A DNA stretch of 64,000 bases from QKTW01 sp052161885 (GTDB lineage Bacteria; Bacteroidota; Bacteroidia; Chitinophagales; Chitinophagaceae): positions 682,001 through 746,000 of the forward strand of contig CP197396.1 in NCBI GenBank assembly GCA_052161885.1. Reading direction: 5' to 3'. Numbering within the stretch: the first letter of the stretch is position 1; each line of letters starts with the position of its first letter. The notes under the pieces were generated by a model. The model searched no databases and was not told the origin of the DNA. It saw nothing but the letters and a program-made list of their open reading frames with translations. Shown here piece after piece: positions 26,482-34,497 of this stretch. Position numbers and translations under genes: made by a program.

Positions 26482-26823
26482 TTACGAAGAGACAGAAAAA
26501 CCGCTACGGCCAAATCCACCGCGCGACACAGCTCCTTTAAAGCCATTAGAACCGACATTGGCATGCTCACCGATAGCTCCGGAATAATAACCGGCACGCT
26601 GGTAACGTCCATTATCATAATTGCCATACGGACGAAAAGCATAATACCACAGTCCGCCACCATGGTAGCCGGAACCGGTATGTGTTCTGGCATAACCGGC
26701 CGTACTGTCGCTGCGCATGTATACCCGCTTTTCACCCGATGTCCATTCGTTTTGTGCCGGACGGTTGCACGAAGCCAGTGCAGCTGTGATCAGTATCAGC
26801 TGTATCTCTTTAGATTTTTTCAT
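26482..26823 (-). CDS. small Gly/Tyr-rich lipoprotein, YgiB-like by position
   Basis: A 113-residue lipoprotein with lipobox ALASC and a mature part rich in Gly, Tyr, Ser and Arg (GGGLWYYAFRPYG, GFGRSGFSV). It lies 14 bases upstream of the ATP-grasp gene. In enterobacteria the YgiC-type enzyme is likewise preceded by a Gly/aromatic-rich protein, YgiB (DUF1190), and I read this as the positional equivalent. Low complexity makes sequence-based assignment unreliable. Confidence 0.65.
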   Translation of the reverse strand: MKKSKEIQLILITAALASCNRPAQNEWTSGEKRVYMRSDSTAGYARTHTGSGYHGGGLWYYAFRPYGNYDNGRYQRAGYYSGAIGEHANVGSNGFKGAVSRGGFGRSGFSVSS

Positions 26824-26826
26824 GGC

Positions 26827-27156
26827 TTATTTTACGGTTATGAAGAACTGGTAATCTTTTTTCACCACTACATTTTTGGCATCGCCATCACGGTTTTCAG
26901 CCTCTTCAATAGCCTCGCCCAGTGCCGGCAGCGTATCATGGTATACAATTGTTCTGTATGTGCTGTCTTTTATCCATACTTTATGTGTTGTGGTAAGCAC
27001 ATCACGCAGGCTGTCCAGGTGCTGCACGTCCAGCACGGTTTCTACAGAACCGTCTTTTTCCACATCTCTTTTCTTATCATCATCAGATGAATTATCCGAG
27101 CAGGAGGCCAGCAGGATACCGGCAACAAGAGTAGATAGCAGTAATGTTCTTTTCAT
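26827..27156 (-). CDS. small lipoprotein, first gene of the ATP-grasp unit
   Basis: A 109-residue lipoprotein with lipobox LLASC, a short acidic Ser/Asp linker and a C-terminal domain of about 75 residues with alternating charge (VLDVQHLDSLRDVLTTTHKV). No family recognised. Only three bases separate it from the next gene, so translational coupling is likely. It probably anchors or helps the same envelope process as the downstream genes. Confidence 0.65.
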   Translation of the reverse strand: MKRTLLLSTLVAGILLASCSDNSSDDDKKRDVEKDGSVETVLDVQHLDSLRDVLTTTHKVWIKDSTYRTIVYHDTLPALGEAIEEAENRDGDAKNVVVKKDYQFFITVK

Positions 27157-27213
27157 TTTTTGAAATTAATAAATCATTGAATTAACGAGTGTCATCCCGG
27201 GCATTACAGGTGC

Positions 27214-27238
27214 CATTCTTCGACTACGCTCAGGATGA
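27214..27238. repeat. CTGAGCGTAGTCGAAGG family copy (reverse)
   Basis: CTTCGACTACGCTCAGGATG, the reverse complement of the family core, in the gap downstream of the flotillin-like gene. Confidence 0.6.
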
Positions 27239-27413
27239 GACCTGTTTTAATCTATTTAGGTTTTTTAGGGGCTGTCTGCCGATTACTATTTTTCAGCTTC
27301 CGTCCGGGCTGTTCCAGGCTGCGCTGCGCTCCGGTGCTGCATTACACTACGCACTACCCTTGCACATCCCGCAGCCTTTCAGCTTTAGTACTGTTTACTT
27401 ACTACCGCCATCC

Positions 27414-27437
27414 GCATCTCACATCTCATATCTCCTG
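27414..27437. repeat. GAGATNTGAGAT-type word repeat (reverse)
   Basis: GCATCTCACATCTCATATCT, ending at the base before the stop codon of the flotillin-like gene. Other runs of this family are at 29811-29872, 40801-40825 and 41029-41060. Confidence 0.55.
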
Positions 27438-29360
27438 TTATTTCTCTTCCTTAGGATGATCCGCTTTTTTGTCTGCATTCATCATTTCCATCATCTTCAG
27501 TCCCAGCAGACCGCTTACCGGGCTTTCTGCACCACCATTACCATTGATCAGGATTTCCGGTATCACTTTGATGTGGTTTTTGCCTATTTCTTCCGTGATC
27601 TTATAACGTGTAAAGTTATCGCCACCCATTGCTTTTACCTGCAGTTCATAAGCTTCCGCGGTAGATTTACCAATAGCCAGGATCTTTTCGGCTTCTGCAT
27701 TACCGGTTTTGGCAATCCGCTCCGCATCCGCAGATGCATTAAGCCTGGTAGACTCTGCCTGCGCACCGGCTCTCAATTTGGTAGCTTCAGATTCTGCATC
27801 AGCACGCATTTTTGTAGCCTGTGCTTCCGCATTTACCTGCAGCTTCAGACTGGTAGCGTCACCTTCTGCTTTTTTAACTACGGCATCGGCGGTGCGTTGG
27901 GCAATCTCTACGCTCTGCTGTGCTTTTACTATTTCTTTCTGCATGTCTGCAATAGCCGTTTCTTTTTCTACACCCTGGCGCTGTTCCTGTGCCATTTTCT
28001 GCGTCTGGTAAGTCTTCTGTTCTTCTTCGGCTATCTTACGGTCTGTAAGCGTTTTCATCAATGCTTCCGGCGGTACGATATCACCGATCAGGGTGTCTAC
28101 TGCATTTACATTGTACTCGTCGAGCACCGTTTTAATATGCTGCTTGGCTGCGTCCTGCCTTTCTTTACGTGAAGTAAGAAAGTTAATCACATCACTGTCC
28201 TGTGCTGAGTTACGGAAGTAGTTACCGATCGTTGGTTCCAGCACCTGCGATACCAGGTTGGTCATGCTGCCGAAGCGGGCTATTACTTTCGGCGCTTCGT
28301 TGGCCGGTACATGTATGATCTGTGCTACGTCAAGGTTAAAAGGGAACCCGTCTTTTGAACGCACAGTAATTGTCGACAGATTTTTATCCAGTGCATGCGA
28401 TTCGCTGCGTGCGTTTGCCCAGTTAAGCACCAGGTTGGTGGTCGGCACCAGCTCCACTTTCATCGTGTAAATGTTTACCGGGTATTTACCAGGTCCCAGG
28501 GGCTCCATCCATACACCACGGAAACCGCGGCTTACGATGTTACCATGCTTAAACGATTCGCCTGTCATATCCAGGCCGTCTTCACCTATATAGCTGATAA
28601 CGACCCCCACATGGCCAATGGGTACTTCGGTCATAACACGTTCTTCTATCTGCACGGCCCATGGGTTTATGTAGTAAGAACCCGCCAGTATCACCTGTGG
28701 CTGCAGACCGCGGTTACCGCCGTTTTTCAGGAAAGTATCTATGTCCTGGAAGTTGTTATGGCCATCCACATCCTTACCGGCAATCTGCCCCTGCGGTATC
28801 GGCTCACCGTCCAGTGTGGTAACGATGCCCACGCGGTTTTCATGAATGGTCACCTGGTCTGTGATGGCAATGTCAAACAGGAATGTATTGATACGATAGG
28901 AACCTGCCGTCATAAAACCCGTCTGCCGGCCACGCTGTCCGCCACCGGAAAGGAATTTTGTAGCATCCTGGAAGTTATCGCATTCTATTTTACGTGCAAG
29001 GATACGGCCTGTAGGTATTTCAGCACCGTCTTTTGATAATACCAGCCCGATCTTGCCTTCCGGGATAATGGTAAACGGTGTCATGTCTACACTGTACTGC
29101 CAGGGCCACATAAACCAGTACAGGCCTGGCGCCAGCGTCGCGGCCTGGAAGCCGGCTTCGCCGTTGGTGGCAATAATACGGCCGTCGGGCAATGAACGGT
29201 CAGCACCGAACAATACGAATTTTTTGGTGACCAGCCCGATCTTATTTTCCGGCACGATTACCATACCGAAAATAACGCGGAGAATGATCTTGTACAGGAC
29301 AAGGGCAACAAGAAGGAATAGCACCCACCAGTAGTGGGACATCAGGTCTGAAAATGACAT
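27438..29360 (-). CDS. flotillin-like SPFH protein with repeated N-terminal modules
   Basis: A 640-residue membrane-anchored scaffold protein. A helix at about residues 11-31 is followed by an unusual array: the motif (P/H)E(N/G)(K/R)(I/V)G(L/I)V starts at residues 37, 100 and 173 and recurs as PIGHVGVV at 247. Modules are therefore about 63, 73 and 74 residues long, each with an ADGRI/PTGRI/PQGQI element and the second and third also sharing NFQD...FL...GG..RG and AGSY.IN. A band 7/SPFH domain follows to about 440, then a long Ala/Glu/Lys coiled coil (about 445-590) as in flotillins and a Gly/Met tail. Repeats of this sort recall the major vault protein, which also contains an SPFH-like shoulder; that comparison is mine. 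Likely forms large membrane rings. Confidence 0.85.
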   Translation of the reverse strand: MSFSDLMSHYWWVLFLLVALVLYKIILRVIFGMVIVPENKIGLVTKKFVLFGADRSLPDGRIIATNGEAGFQAATLAPGLYWFMWPWQYSVDMTPFTIIPEGKIGLVLSKDGAEIPTGRILARKIECDNFQDATKFLSGGGQRGRQTGFMTAGSYRINTFLFDIAITDQVTIHENRVGIVTTLDGEPIPQGQIAGKDVDGHNNFQDIDTFLKNGGNRGLQPQVILAGSYYINPWAVQIEERVMTEVPIGHVGVVISYIGEDGLDMTGESFKHGNIVSRGFRGVWMEPLGPGKYPVNIYTMKVELVPTTNLVLNWANARSESHALDKNLSTITVRSKDGFPFNLDVAQIIHVPANEAPKVIARFGSMTNLVSQVLEPTIGNYFRNSAQDSDVINFLTSRKERQDAAKQHIKTVLDEYNVNAVDTLIGDIVPPEALMKTLTDRKIAEEEQKTYQTQKMAQEQRQGVEKETAIADMQKEIVKAQQSVEIAQRTADAVVKKAEGDATSLKLQVNAEAQATKMRADAESEATKLRAGAQAESTRLNASADAERIAKTGNAEAEKILAIGKSTAEAYELQVKAMGGDNFTRYKITEEIGKNHIKVIPEILINGNGGAESPVSGLLGLKMMEMMNADKKADHPKEEK

Positions 29361-29931
29361 GTTTTGTAACTGTTTATGTGATTATGAATAAAAAAATGAA
29401 AACGAAAATTTGCATTCCCGGTCTTATACCGGGGATAATATTTCCTTTGAGGAACATATGTATAACGCTGCTCAGAAACCGCATGGCGGATGAACCATCT
29501 TTTTATGGTTGACCATGTGCTCCGGAAGATAAAAAGGCAGTTTGCTGATAACTGTGGCTGTTACTTCTTGCAGGGTTGTTGGATGTAAAGACTGGTTCTC
29601 TGTAGAAACTCCGTCTGTTGTTGCCATGTTGGCTATTGTTGATTTGACGGAGTAAAATTAGGATGGTTTTAACGATCCGCAATACACCATAAGAAAATAT
29701 GATTAAAGAAAAAACGATGTAAAACATCCCGGGAGATAAGCTGGTAGCCGCTCCCGATGGCAAAAGAACACATTTTCGATCCATAGATATTTTATATGCG
29801 TGGGAGATTTGAGATGTGGGATTTGAGATTTGAGATATGAGATGTGAGATTTGGGATGTGAGATACTGGATACCGGATACCGGATATTGACAGAATAAAA
29901 CCAACAGTGCGGGTATTAGCTAATTGGCTCA
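29361..29931. other. gene-free stretch upstream of the flotillin-like gene
   Basis: About 570 bases with no credible gene. The first 60 bases must carry the flotillin promoter, though no perfect -7 box is seen. The distal part holds the longest GAGAT word run and a TTAGCTAAT run. An open frame at 29503-29904 is built mostly from the repeat and is rejected. Confidence 0.5.
29811..29890. repeat. long run of GAGATNTGRGAT words grading into GGATACCGGATAC words
   Basis: From 29811 the DNA is a degenerate tandem of GAGATTTGAGAT, GAGATATGAGAT and GGGATGTGAGAT units, switching at about 29863 to ACTGGATACCGGATACCGG. It lies behind the dprA stop codon. Confidence 0.65.
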
Positions 29932-29940
29932 TCAGCTAAT
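29914..29940. repeat. TTAGCTAAT-type word repeat overlapping the dprA stop
   Basis: TATTAGCTAATTGG and TCATCAGCTAAT. The second half includes the dprA stop codon and last codons (29932 onward), so the repeat supplies the end of the gene. Confidence 0.5.
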
Positions 29941-31053
29941 TATAGCCCGGTACATCTTTCCGGGTAATGTTTTTATCAGACCCTGCATTTCCAGCTGCAG
30001 TAATGTAATGGCCAGTGCAGAGTCTGAAAGTCCGCTATGGTGCAATAATTCATCACTGTGTACTGCTTCTTTCTGCTGCAGCATCTTCATAATACTTTGC
30101 TCTTCGCCGGATAAGACAAACATGAGTTGCTGCGGGATTGTTTTCTTTGGTTTTATATTGCCCCAGTTCATCAGCCGCTGCAGATCTTCAGCTCCTGTGA
30201 TCAGAGATGCCAGATTACGTTGTATCAGCTCATTGCAGCCCTCCGAACGGGAATCATTTACACGGCCCGGGAAAGCAGCAACTTCGCGGCCATAGCTGCT
30301 TGCCAGGTAAGCAGTGATAATTGCTCCCCCTTTCCGGTTGCTTTCCACCACCACTGTTACATCGCACAGACCGGCCACAATGCGGTTGCGTACCGGGAAA
30401 TTTGTCTTATCCGGTTTGGTACCGTGCGGAAATTCTGTAAGTATGCCGCCCTTTGCAGCCATTTCATTGGCCAGTTGTTTGTTGTCTGCCGGATAAATGC
30501 GGTCTATGCCATGCCCCAGCACACCTACAGTAGGCAAACCCGCAGCCAGGCTTGCTTTGTGGGCAATTGTATCAATACCGTGCGCCAGTCCGCTTACAAC
30601 GAGCAAATCCGGCACATCACGAAGTCCTTCAATCAGCTCCTCTGTCATCCGCTGGCCATATTCTGTGTTGCGGCGTGTGCCTATCACAGAAACAATCCGC
30701 CCGGCGTCCAGGTTTGCATTACCTTTCCGGTACAGGAGTACAGGAGCGTCGTTGCAGCCGCGCAGTCGTTGCGGATAATTTTCATCATTGATAAAAAGTA
30801 TGTCAATATTGTGTTTCCGGACAAACGCCAGCTCTTCTTCGGCCTGCTGCATTACGATTGGCTCTTTGCAGGCTTTGGCCTTAATGTCGCCCATGCCGGG
30901 CACAAGGCGCAATTCTTTCACCGGGGCTTTTATTACTTCTTCGGGCGTGCCGAAATGCTCCAGCAGCGCCACGGCAAGTTTGGGACCTATGCCTTGTATA
31001 AAGCTCATGGCCAACGTATGGATTAAGTTTTCATTAGTATTGTCTGGCAACAT
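29932..31053 (-). CDS. dprA: DNA-processing protein DprA
   Basis: A 373-residue protein that loads RecA onto incoming single-stranded DNA during natural transformation. An N-terminal helix-hairpin-helix/SAM-like region (FIQGIGPKLAVALLEHFG, LVPGMGDIKAKA) precedes the Rossmann-like core: VSVIGTRRNTEYGQ, VVSGLAHGIDTIAHKASL, TVGVLGHGIDRIYP and FPVRNRIVAGLCD are all family signatures. A C-terminal winged-helix domain (about 310-373; SDELLHHSGLSDSALAITLLQLEMQG) is present as in most DprA. Implies potential for DNA uptake. Confidence 0.95.
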   Translation of the reverse strand: MLPDNTNENLIHTLAMSFIQGIGPKLAVALLEHFGTPEEVIKAPVKELRLVPGMGDIKAKACKEPIVMQQAEEELAFVRKHNIDILFINDENYPQRLRGCNDAPVLLYRKGNANLDAGRIVSVIGTRRNTEYGQRMTEELIEGLRDVPDLLVVSGLAHGIDTIAHKASLAAGLPTVGVLGHGIDRIYPADNKQLANEMAAKGGILTEFPHGTKPDKTNFPVRNRIVAGLCDVTVVVESNRKGGAIITAYLASSYGREVAAFPGRVNDSRSEGCNELIQRNLASLITGAEDLQRLMNWGNIKPKKTIPQQLMFVLSGEEQSIMKMLQQKEAVHSDELLHHSGLSDSALAITLLQLEMQGLIKTLPGKMYRAIIS

Positions 31054-31087
31054 ATTTGCAAAAGGATTTAAAGCAGTAGTAGCTTGC

Positions 31088-31095
31088 TATATTTG
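31088..31095 (+). promoter_or_regulatory. -7 box of the DUF6438 gene
   Basis: TATATTTG, a perfect TAnnTTTG, 21 bases before the ATG at 31117. Confidence 0.5.
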
Positions 31096-31116
31096 TAACC
31101 TTGAAAATATAAAAAA

Positions 31117-31587
31117 ATGAAAAAGAACATAATAAGTACAATTTTTCTGTTAATGACGGCCATCGCGGCAAATGCCCAGAAGGTTCCGGAATACGTACGT
31201 ATGGGCCGTACTGCCTGCTTTGGCCGCTGCCCCATTTATTCTGTAGAAATTTATAAAAACGGTCTTGTCCGTTACTCCGGCCAGATGTTTACCCAGCATC
31301 AGGGTGTGTATGAGAAGAAAATTACCAAAACTAAGGCTGCACAACTTCTGAAACAGTTCAGTTCTTACCGGCCCGATACCTGCAGCGCCATATATGAGAA
31401 AAGGATCCCCGATCTTCCGGGCATGTTCCTGGTTTTTAATTACGGGGACAAACAGAATGAGAAGAAAATTATTAACGCAGATTCCGGCCCGTTTTTTCTT
31501 AAATCCATCGGCCGCACTCTTGATAGTCTCGGGGGTGTAAATAAAAGCTGGAAGAAAGTTGCAGATACTGCCATTGTGAAGTACTAG
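31117..31587 (+). CDS. exported DUF6438-type protein
   Basis: A 156-residue protein with a signal peptide (MKKNIISTIFLLMTAIAANA). The mature part begins with the DUF6438 signature: VRMGRTACFGRCPIYSVEIYKNGLVRYSG, with two conserved Cys in CFGRC. The family is small, secreted and of unknown function. A holin-4-type membrane gene follows 25 bases later on the same strand. Confidence 0.75.
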   Translation: MKKNIISTIFLLMTAIAANAQKVPEYVRMGRTACFGRCPIYSVEIYKNGLVRYSGQMFTQHQGVYEKKITKTKAAQLLKQFSSYRPDTCSAIYEKRIPDLPGMFLVFNYGDKQNEKKIINADSGPFFLKSIGRTLDSLGGVNKSWKKVADTAIVKY

Positions 31588-31612
31588 CTTTGTTTAATAA
31601 CGGACTATTACA

Positions 31613-31948
31613 ATGAACCTGCTTACAAGACTTATCATAAATACACTGGCCGTTTTTGCGGCGTCATATATCCTGCCGGGTATACATGTACACAATTTCA
31701 CAACGGCTATTGTGGTGGCTGTAGTACTTGCATTGCTCAATGCTTTCCTGAAACCGTTACTGGTATTGCTTACTATACCGGTCACCATTGTGACACTCGG
31801 ATTATTCCTGCTGGTGATCAATGCAGTGATCGTGCTGATATGCGCGGAACTGGTACACGGCTTCCGTGTCGACGGTTTTTTCTATGCATTGCTGTTCAGC
31901 CTTGTTATTTCTTTGTTCAGCAGTATTATGGAACGGCTTGCGAAGTAA
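31613..31948 (+). CDS. phage-holin-4-2-family membrane protein
   Basis: A 111-residue protein with four hydrophobic helices and little else. NLLTRLIINTLAVFAASYILPGIHV and the LALLNAFLKPLLVLLTIPVTIVTLGLFLLVINA block are typical of the phage holin family 4 superfamily 2, which is common in bacterial chromosomes and not evidence for a prophage. Role in the cell unknown. Confidence 0.8.
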   Translation: MNLLTRLIINTLAVFAASYILPGIHVHNFTTAIVVAVVLALLNAFLKPLLVLLTIPVTIVTLGLFLLVINAVIVLICAELVHGFRVDGFFYALLFSLVISLFSSIMERLAK

Positions 31949-31950
31949 TT

Positions 31951-32056
31951 TTAACCGCAGAGAACGCAAAGAATGACGCCAGGGAGCGCTAAGTTTTTTT
32001 ACCTGTAAAATATCTTCGCGTTCTTCGCGGCTCTCAGCGATCTTTGCGGTTTCTTT
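31951..32056. repeat. inverted AACCGCAGAGAACGCAAAG repeat
   Basis: AACCGCAGAGAACGCAAAG (31953-31971) is mirrored by imperfect reverse words ending CTTTGCGGTT (32042-32051), with more CTTCGCG and CTCTCAGCGA words between. The run starts directly behind the holin-like gene's stop codon. Confidence 0.5.
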
Positions 32057-32080
32057 TATTACCGGCTTATTGTCCGGCAC

Positions 32081-32088
32081 TAAATTTG
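32081..32088 (+). promoter_or_regulatory. -7 box of the PIF1-type helicase gene
   Basis: TAAATTTG, a perfect TAnnTTTG, 14 bases before the ATG at 32103. Confidence 0.5.
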
Positions 32089-32102
32089 TGTAATTTTCCG
32101 CC

Positions 32103-34325
32103 ATGAGCCTCACCGGAAATTCATTGTTTGACCTTGCAGCGTCGTACGTTCATCATACCAACAGGCATATATTCCTTACCGGCCGCGCAGGCACAGGTAA
32201 AACCACGTTCCTGAAACAGATACAGCAACAGACAAAAAAGAATACGGTTGTTGTTGCCCCCACAGGTGTAGCTGCTATCAATGCAGGAGGTGTTACGATG
32301 CACTCCTTTTTCCAACTGCCTTTCGGACCGTTTATTCCCGGCAACAGGAAAGGCTTTGAACATGGTACTGCAGGTACAGACCAGCACTCACTTTTTAAAA
32401 ATATACGCTTCAACAGCAATAAAAGAAAACTGCTGCAGGAGCTGGAGCTGCTCATCATTGACGAGATATCGATGGTGCGGGCAGATATGCTGGATGCAGC
32501 CGACCTGATACTGCGGCATTTCCGGAAGAAATACAGCCAGCCATTTGGTGGCGTGCAGGTGGCGTATATCGGTGATATGTTCCAGCTGCCGCCGGTTGTG
32601 GCCAATGAAGAATGGGAAATACTGGGCAGGTACTACAAGAGCCCTTTTTTCTTCGATTCATGGGTTGCACAGCAGGTGCCGCCTTTGTTTATAGAATTGA
32701 AGAAAATATACCGCCAGAATGATGCAGACTTTATAAACCTGCTGAATAATGTGCGTAACAACCAGGCCACAGATAACGATCTCGCGGTACTCAACAGTTA
32801 TTACAATGCTTCTTTCCAGCCCAAAAATAACGACCGTTACATACTGCTCAGTTCGCATAACCACAAAGCGGACGAAGTAAACCAGCAGGAACTGAAACGC
32901 CTGAAAGGCCATCAGTATAGTTTTGAAGGTGAGCTGAAGGGTGAATTCAGCGAAAAAGCATTGCCTGCCGACCAGGTGCTGTATCTCAAAGAAGGTGCCC
33001 AGATCATGTTCATCAAAAACGATAAGGGCGAAGCACGCAGGTATTACAACGGCAAGCTGGCACAGGTAAGCAGCATTACGGAAGACGGCATTTTTGTACG
33101 TTTTACAGAAGATGACGAACCGTTTCTGCTTGAAAAAGAAACCTGGAAAAATGTCCGCTACCAGTTTAATGAAAAAGAAGACAAGATCGAGGAAGAAGAA
33201 CTGGGCAGCTTTACGCAATACCCTATCCGGCTGGCATGGGCCATTACCATTCACAAAAGCCAGGGACTTACTTTTGAAAGAGCCATTATAGATGCGGGCG
33301 CCTCATTTGCTGCAGGACAGGTATATGTGGCCTTAAGCCGGCTTACTTCGCTCAAAGGGCTTGTACTTCATTCGCACATACGTCCGGAAGCCATTTCTAC
33401 AGATGAGCGGGTGCTGGCATTTTACAATACAGAGCTGGCAGAGGCAGAAATAGAACGCGAACTGGCCAACAGCAGGCTGGCTTTTCTGGCAGAGAAACTT
33501 TCTATATTTTTTGACTGGACCAACCTGCTTACAGAGCTGCAGGAACATCATAAAGGTTATGCAGACCGGCAATTTCCCGATAAGCAAAGAGCTATGGATT
33601 GGTCGGCGGCACTGCAACAGAAAGCGACAGCGCTGGCACAAACGTCAGAGAAATTCAAGATTCAGCTGCAGCAACTTATTTCCGTGGCAAGCGGCGATTA
33701 CAAACACCTGCATGAACGTACCGGCGCAGCTGTTGATTATTTCACCAAAAACATCAACGAACAATTACTGCATTCATTACGGCAGCATTATGATGAAATA
33801 AAAATCCGCAAGAACGTACGCCAATACCTCCGTGCGCTGGACGATCTGAAAATTGCCTTTTTTAAAAAGAAGAAACAACTGGAGCAGGCGCTGGTACTGT
33901 CTGGCGGGCTTGCAGAAGGAAAAACTGAGGAAGTCGTGCTGGAAAAACTGCAGGAAATAAAACTTGCCGACGAAGACTGGAAAGTAACACCGGATGCGGT
34001 TTCTTCACTACCCAAAGACGACAGTAAAACGATCAGTTTCCAGATGATGCAGAAAGGTATGATGATTGATGAAATAGCGGAAGCGCGTGGATTATCACAT
34101 ACAACTATCGAAAGCCACCTGATGCATTTTATTAAATCCGGAGATGTGAGTGTTTCTATGTTTGTAAGTGACGAACATAAAGATGCAATTATGACTGTAA
34201 TAGCGGCAACGGAAGATAAAGGTGCTTCTGCCATAAAAGCAAAGCTGGGCGACGAATTTACTTATTCAGAGATCCGTGCGGTAATGAATTATATGGATTT
34301 CCTGGAGACAAAAGTAAAAGCCTGA
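32103..34325 (+). CDS. PIF1/RecD-type helicase with C-terminal helix-turn-helix
   Basis: A 740-residue superfamily 1B helicase. Walker A is LTGRAGTGKTTFL (about 25-33), Walker B is LLIIDEISMV, and ITIHKSQGLTFERAIID with YVALSRLTSLKGLVL are the late helicase motifs, as in PIF1 and RecD2. The helicase part covers about residues 1-440; a helical middle region follows, and the last ~100 residues (TISFQMMQKGMMIDEIAEARGLSHTTIESHL) are an HTH_40-type domain like the C-terminus of some RecQ proteins. It probably unwinds DNA 5' to 3', possibly at G-quadruplexes or stalled forks. Monocistronic. Confidence 0.9.
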   Translation: MSLTGNSLFDLAASYVHHTNRHIFLTGRAGTGKTTFLKQIQQQTKKNTVVVAPTGVAAINAGGVTMHSFFQLPFGPFIPGNRKGFEHGTAGTDQHSLFKNIRFNSNKRKLLQELELLIIDEISMVRADMLDAADLILRHFRKKYSQPFGGVQVAYIGDMFQLPPVVANEEWEILGRYYKSPFFFDSWVAQQVPPLFIELKKIYRQNDADFINLLNNVRNNQATDNDLAVLNSYYNASFQPKNNDRYILLSSHNHKADEVNQQELKRLKGHQYSFEGELKGEFSEKALPADQVLYLKEGAQIMFIKNDKGEARRYYNGKLAQVSSITEDGIFVRFTEDDEPFLLEKETWKNVRYQFNEKEDKIEEEELGSFTQYPIRLAWAITIHKSQGLTFERAIIDAGASFAAGQVYVALSRLTSLKGLVLHSHIRPEAISTDERVLAFYNTELAEAEIERELANSRLAFLAEKLSIFFDWTNLLTELQEHHKGYADRQFPDKQRAMDWSAALQQKATALAQTSEKFKIQLQQLISVASGDYKHLHERTGAAVDYFTKNINEQLLHSLRQHYDEIKIRKNVRQYLRALDDLKIAFFKKKKQLEQALVLSGGLAEGKTEEVVLEKLQEIKLADEDWKVTPDAVSSLPKDDSKTISFQMMQKGMMIDEIAEARGLSHTTIESHLMHFIKSGDVSVSMFVSDEHKDAIMTVIAATEDKGASAIKAKLGDEFTYSEIRAVMNYMDFLETKVKA

Positions 34326-34404
34326 TCATAGAATACGTAATGTTATCCCGAACGAAACGTAATGTAGTGAAGGAGCTCAGACAATATGACCAACGTGCGT
34401 AAAT

Positions 34405-34434
34405 TGTCATCCTGAGCGCAGTAGAAGGATGACA
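34405..34434. repeat. CTGAGCGTAGTCGAAGG family copy, fully palindromic
   Basis: TGTCATCCTGAGCGCAG followed by TAGAAGGATGACA gives matched TGTCATCCT/AGGATGACA arms. About 60 bases upstream (34345-34375) is a related degenerate element with ATCCCGAACG and GTGAAGGA. Both lie between the convergent helicase and SDR genes. Confidence 0.65.
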
Positions 34435-34497
34435 ACGTTTCGGGGAAACAACGTCGATAAAATTATTGGATGCATGTAATGGTGCAATTCCGCGGTA

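Larger units (their letters stand above)
27157..27437. other. gap with repeat copies between the lipoprotein unit and the flotillin-like gene
   Basis: Contains a copy of the CTGAGCGTAG family (27214-27238), a GC-rich segment without coding potential, and an ATCTCACATCTC word run that touches the stop codon of the flotillin-like gene. Confidence 0.45.

Noticed and set aside
27189..28172. Long plus-strand open frame (327 codons) over the flotillin-like gene
   Set aside because: Its product is Cys/Phe/His-rich with no domain and lies antisense to the Ala/Glu/Lys coiled-coil part of a clear SPFH gene, whose biased codons keep the opposite frame open.
29503..29904. Minus-strand open frame of 133 codons
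   Set aside because: It runs through the GAGAT repeat, giving a peptide of SQISHLISQISNPTSQ type, and has no other support.
31613..31948. Holin-family gene as a sign of a prophage
   Set aside because: The phage holin 4 family is common in bacterial chromosomes and no other phage gene is nearby.
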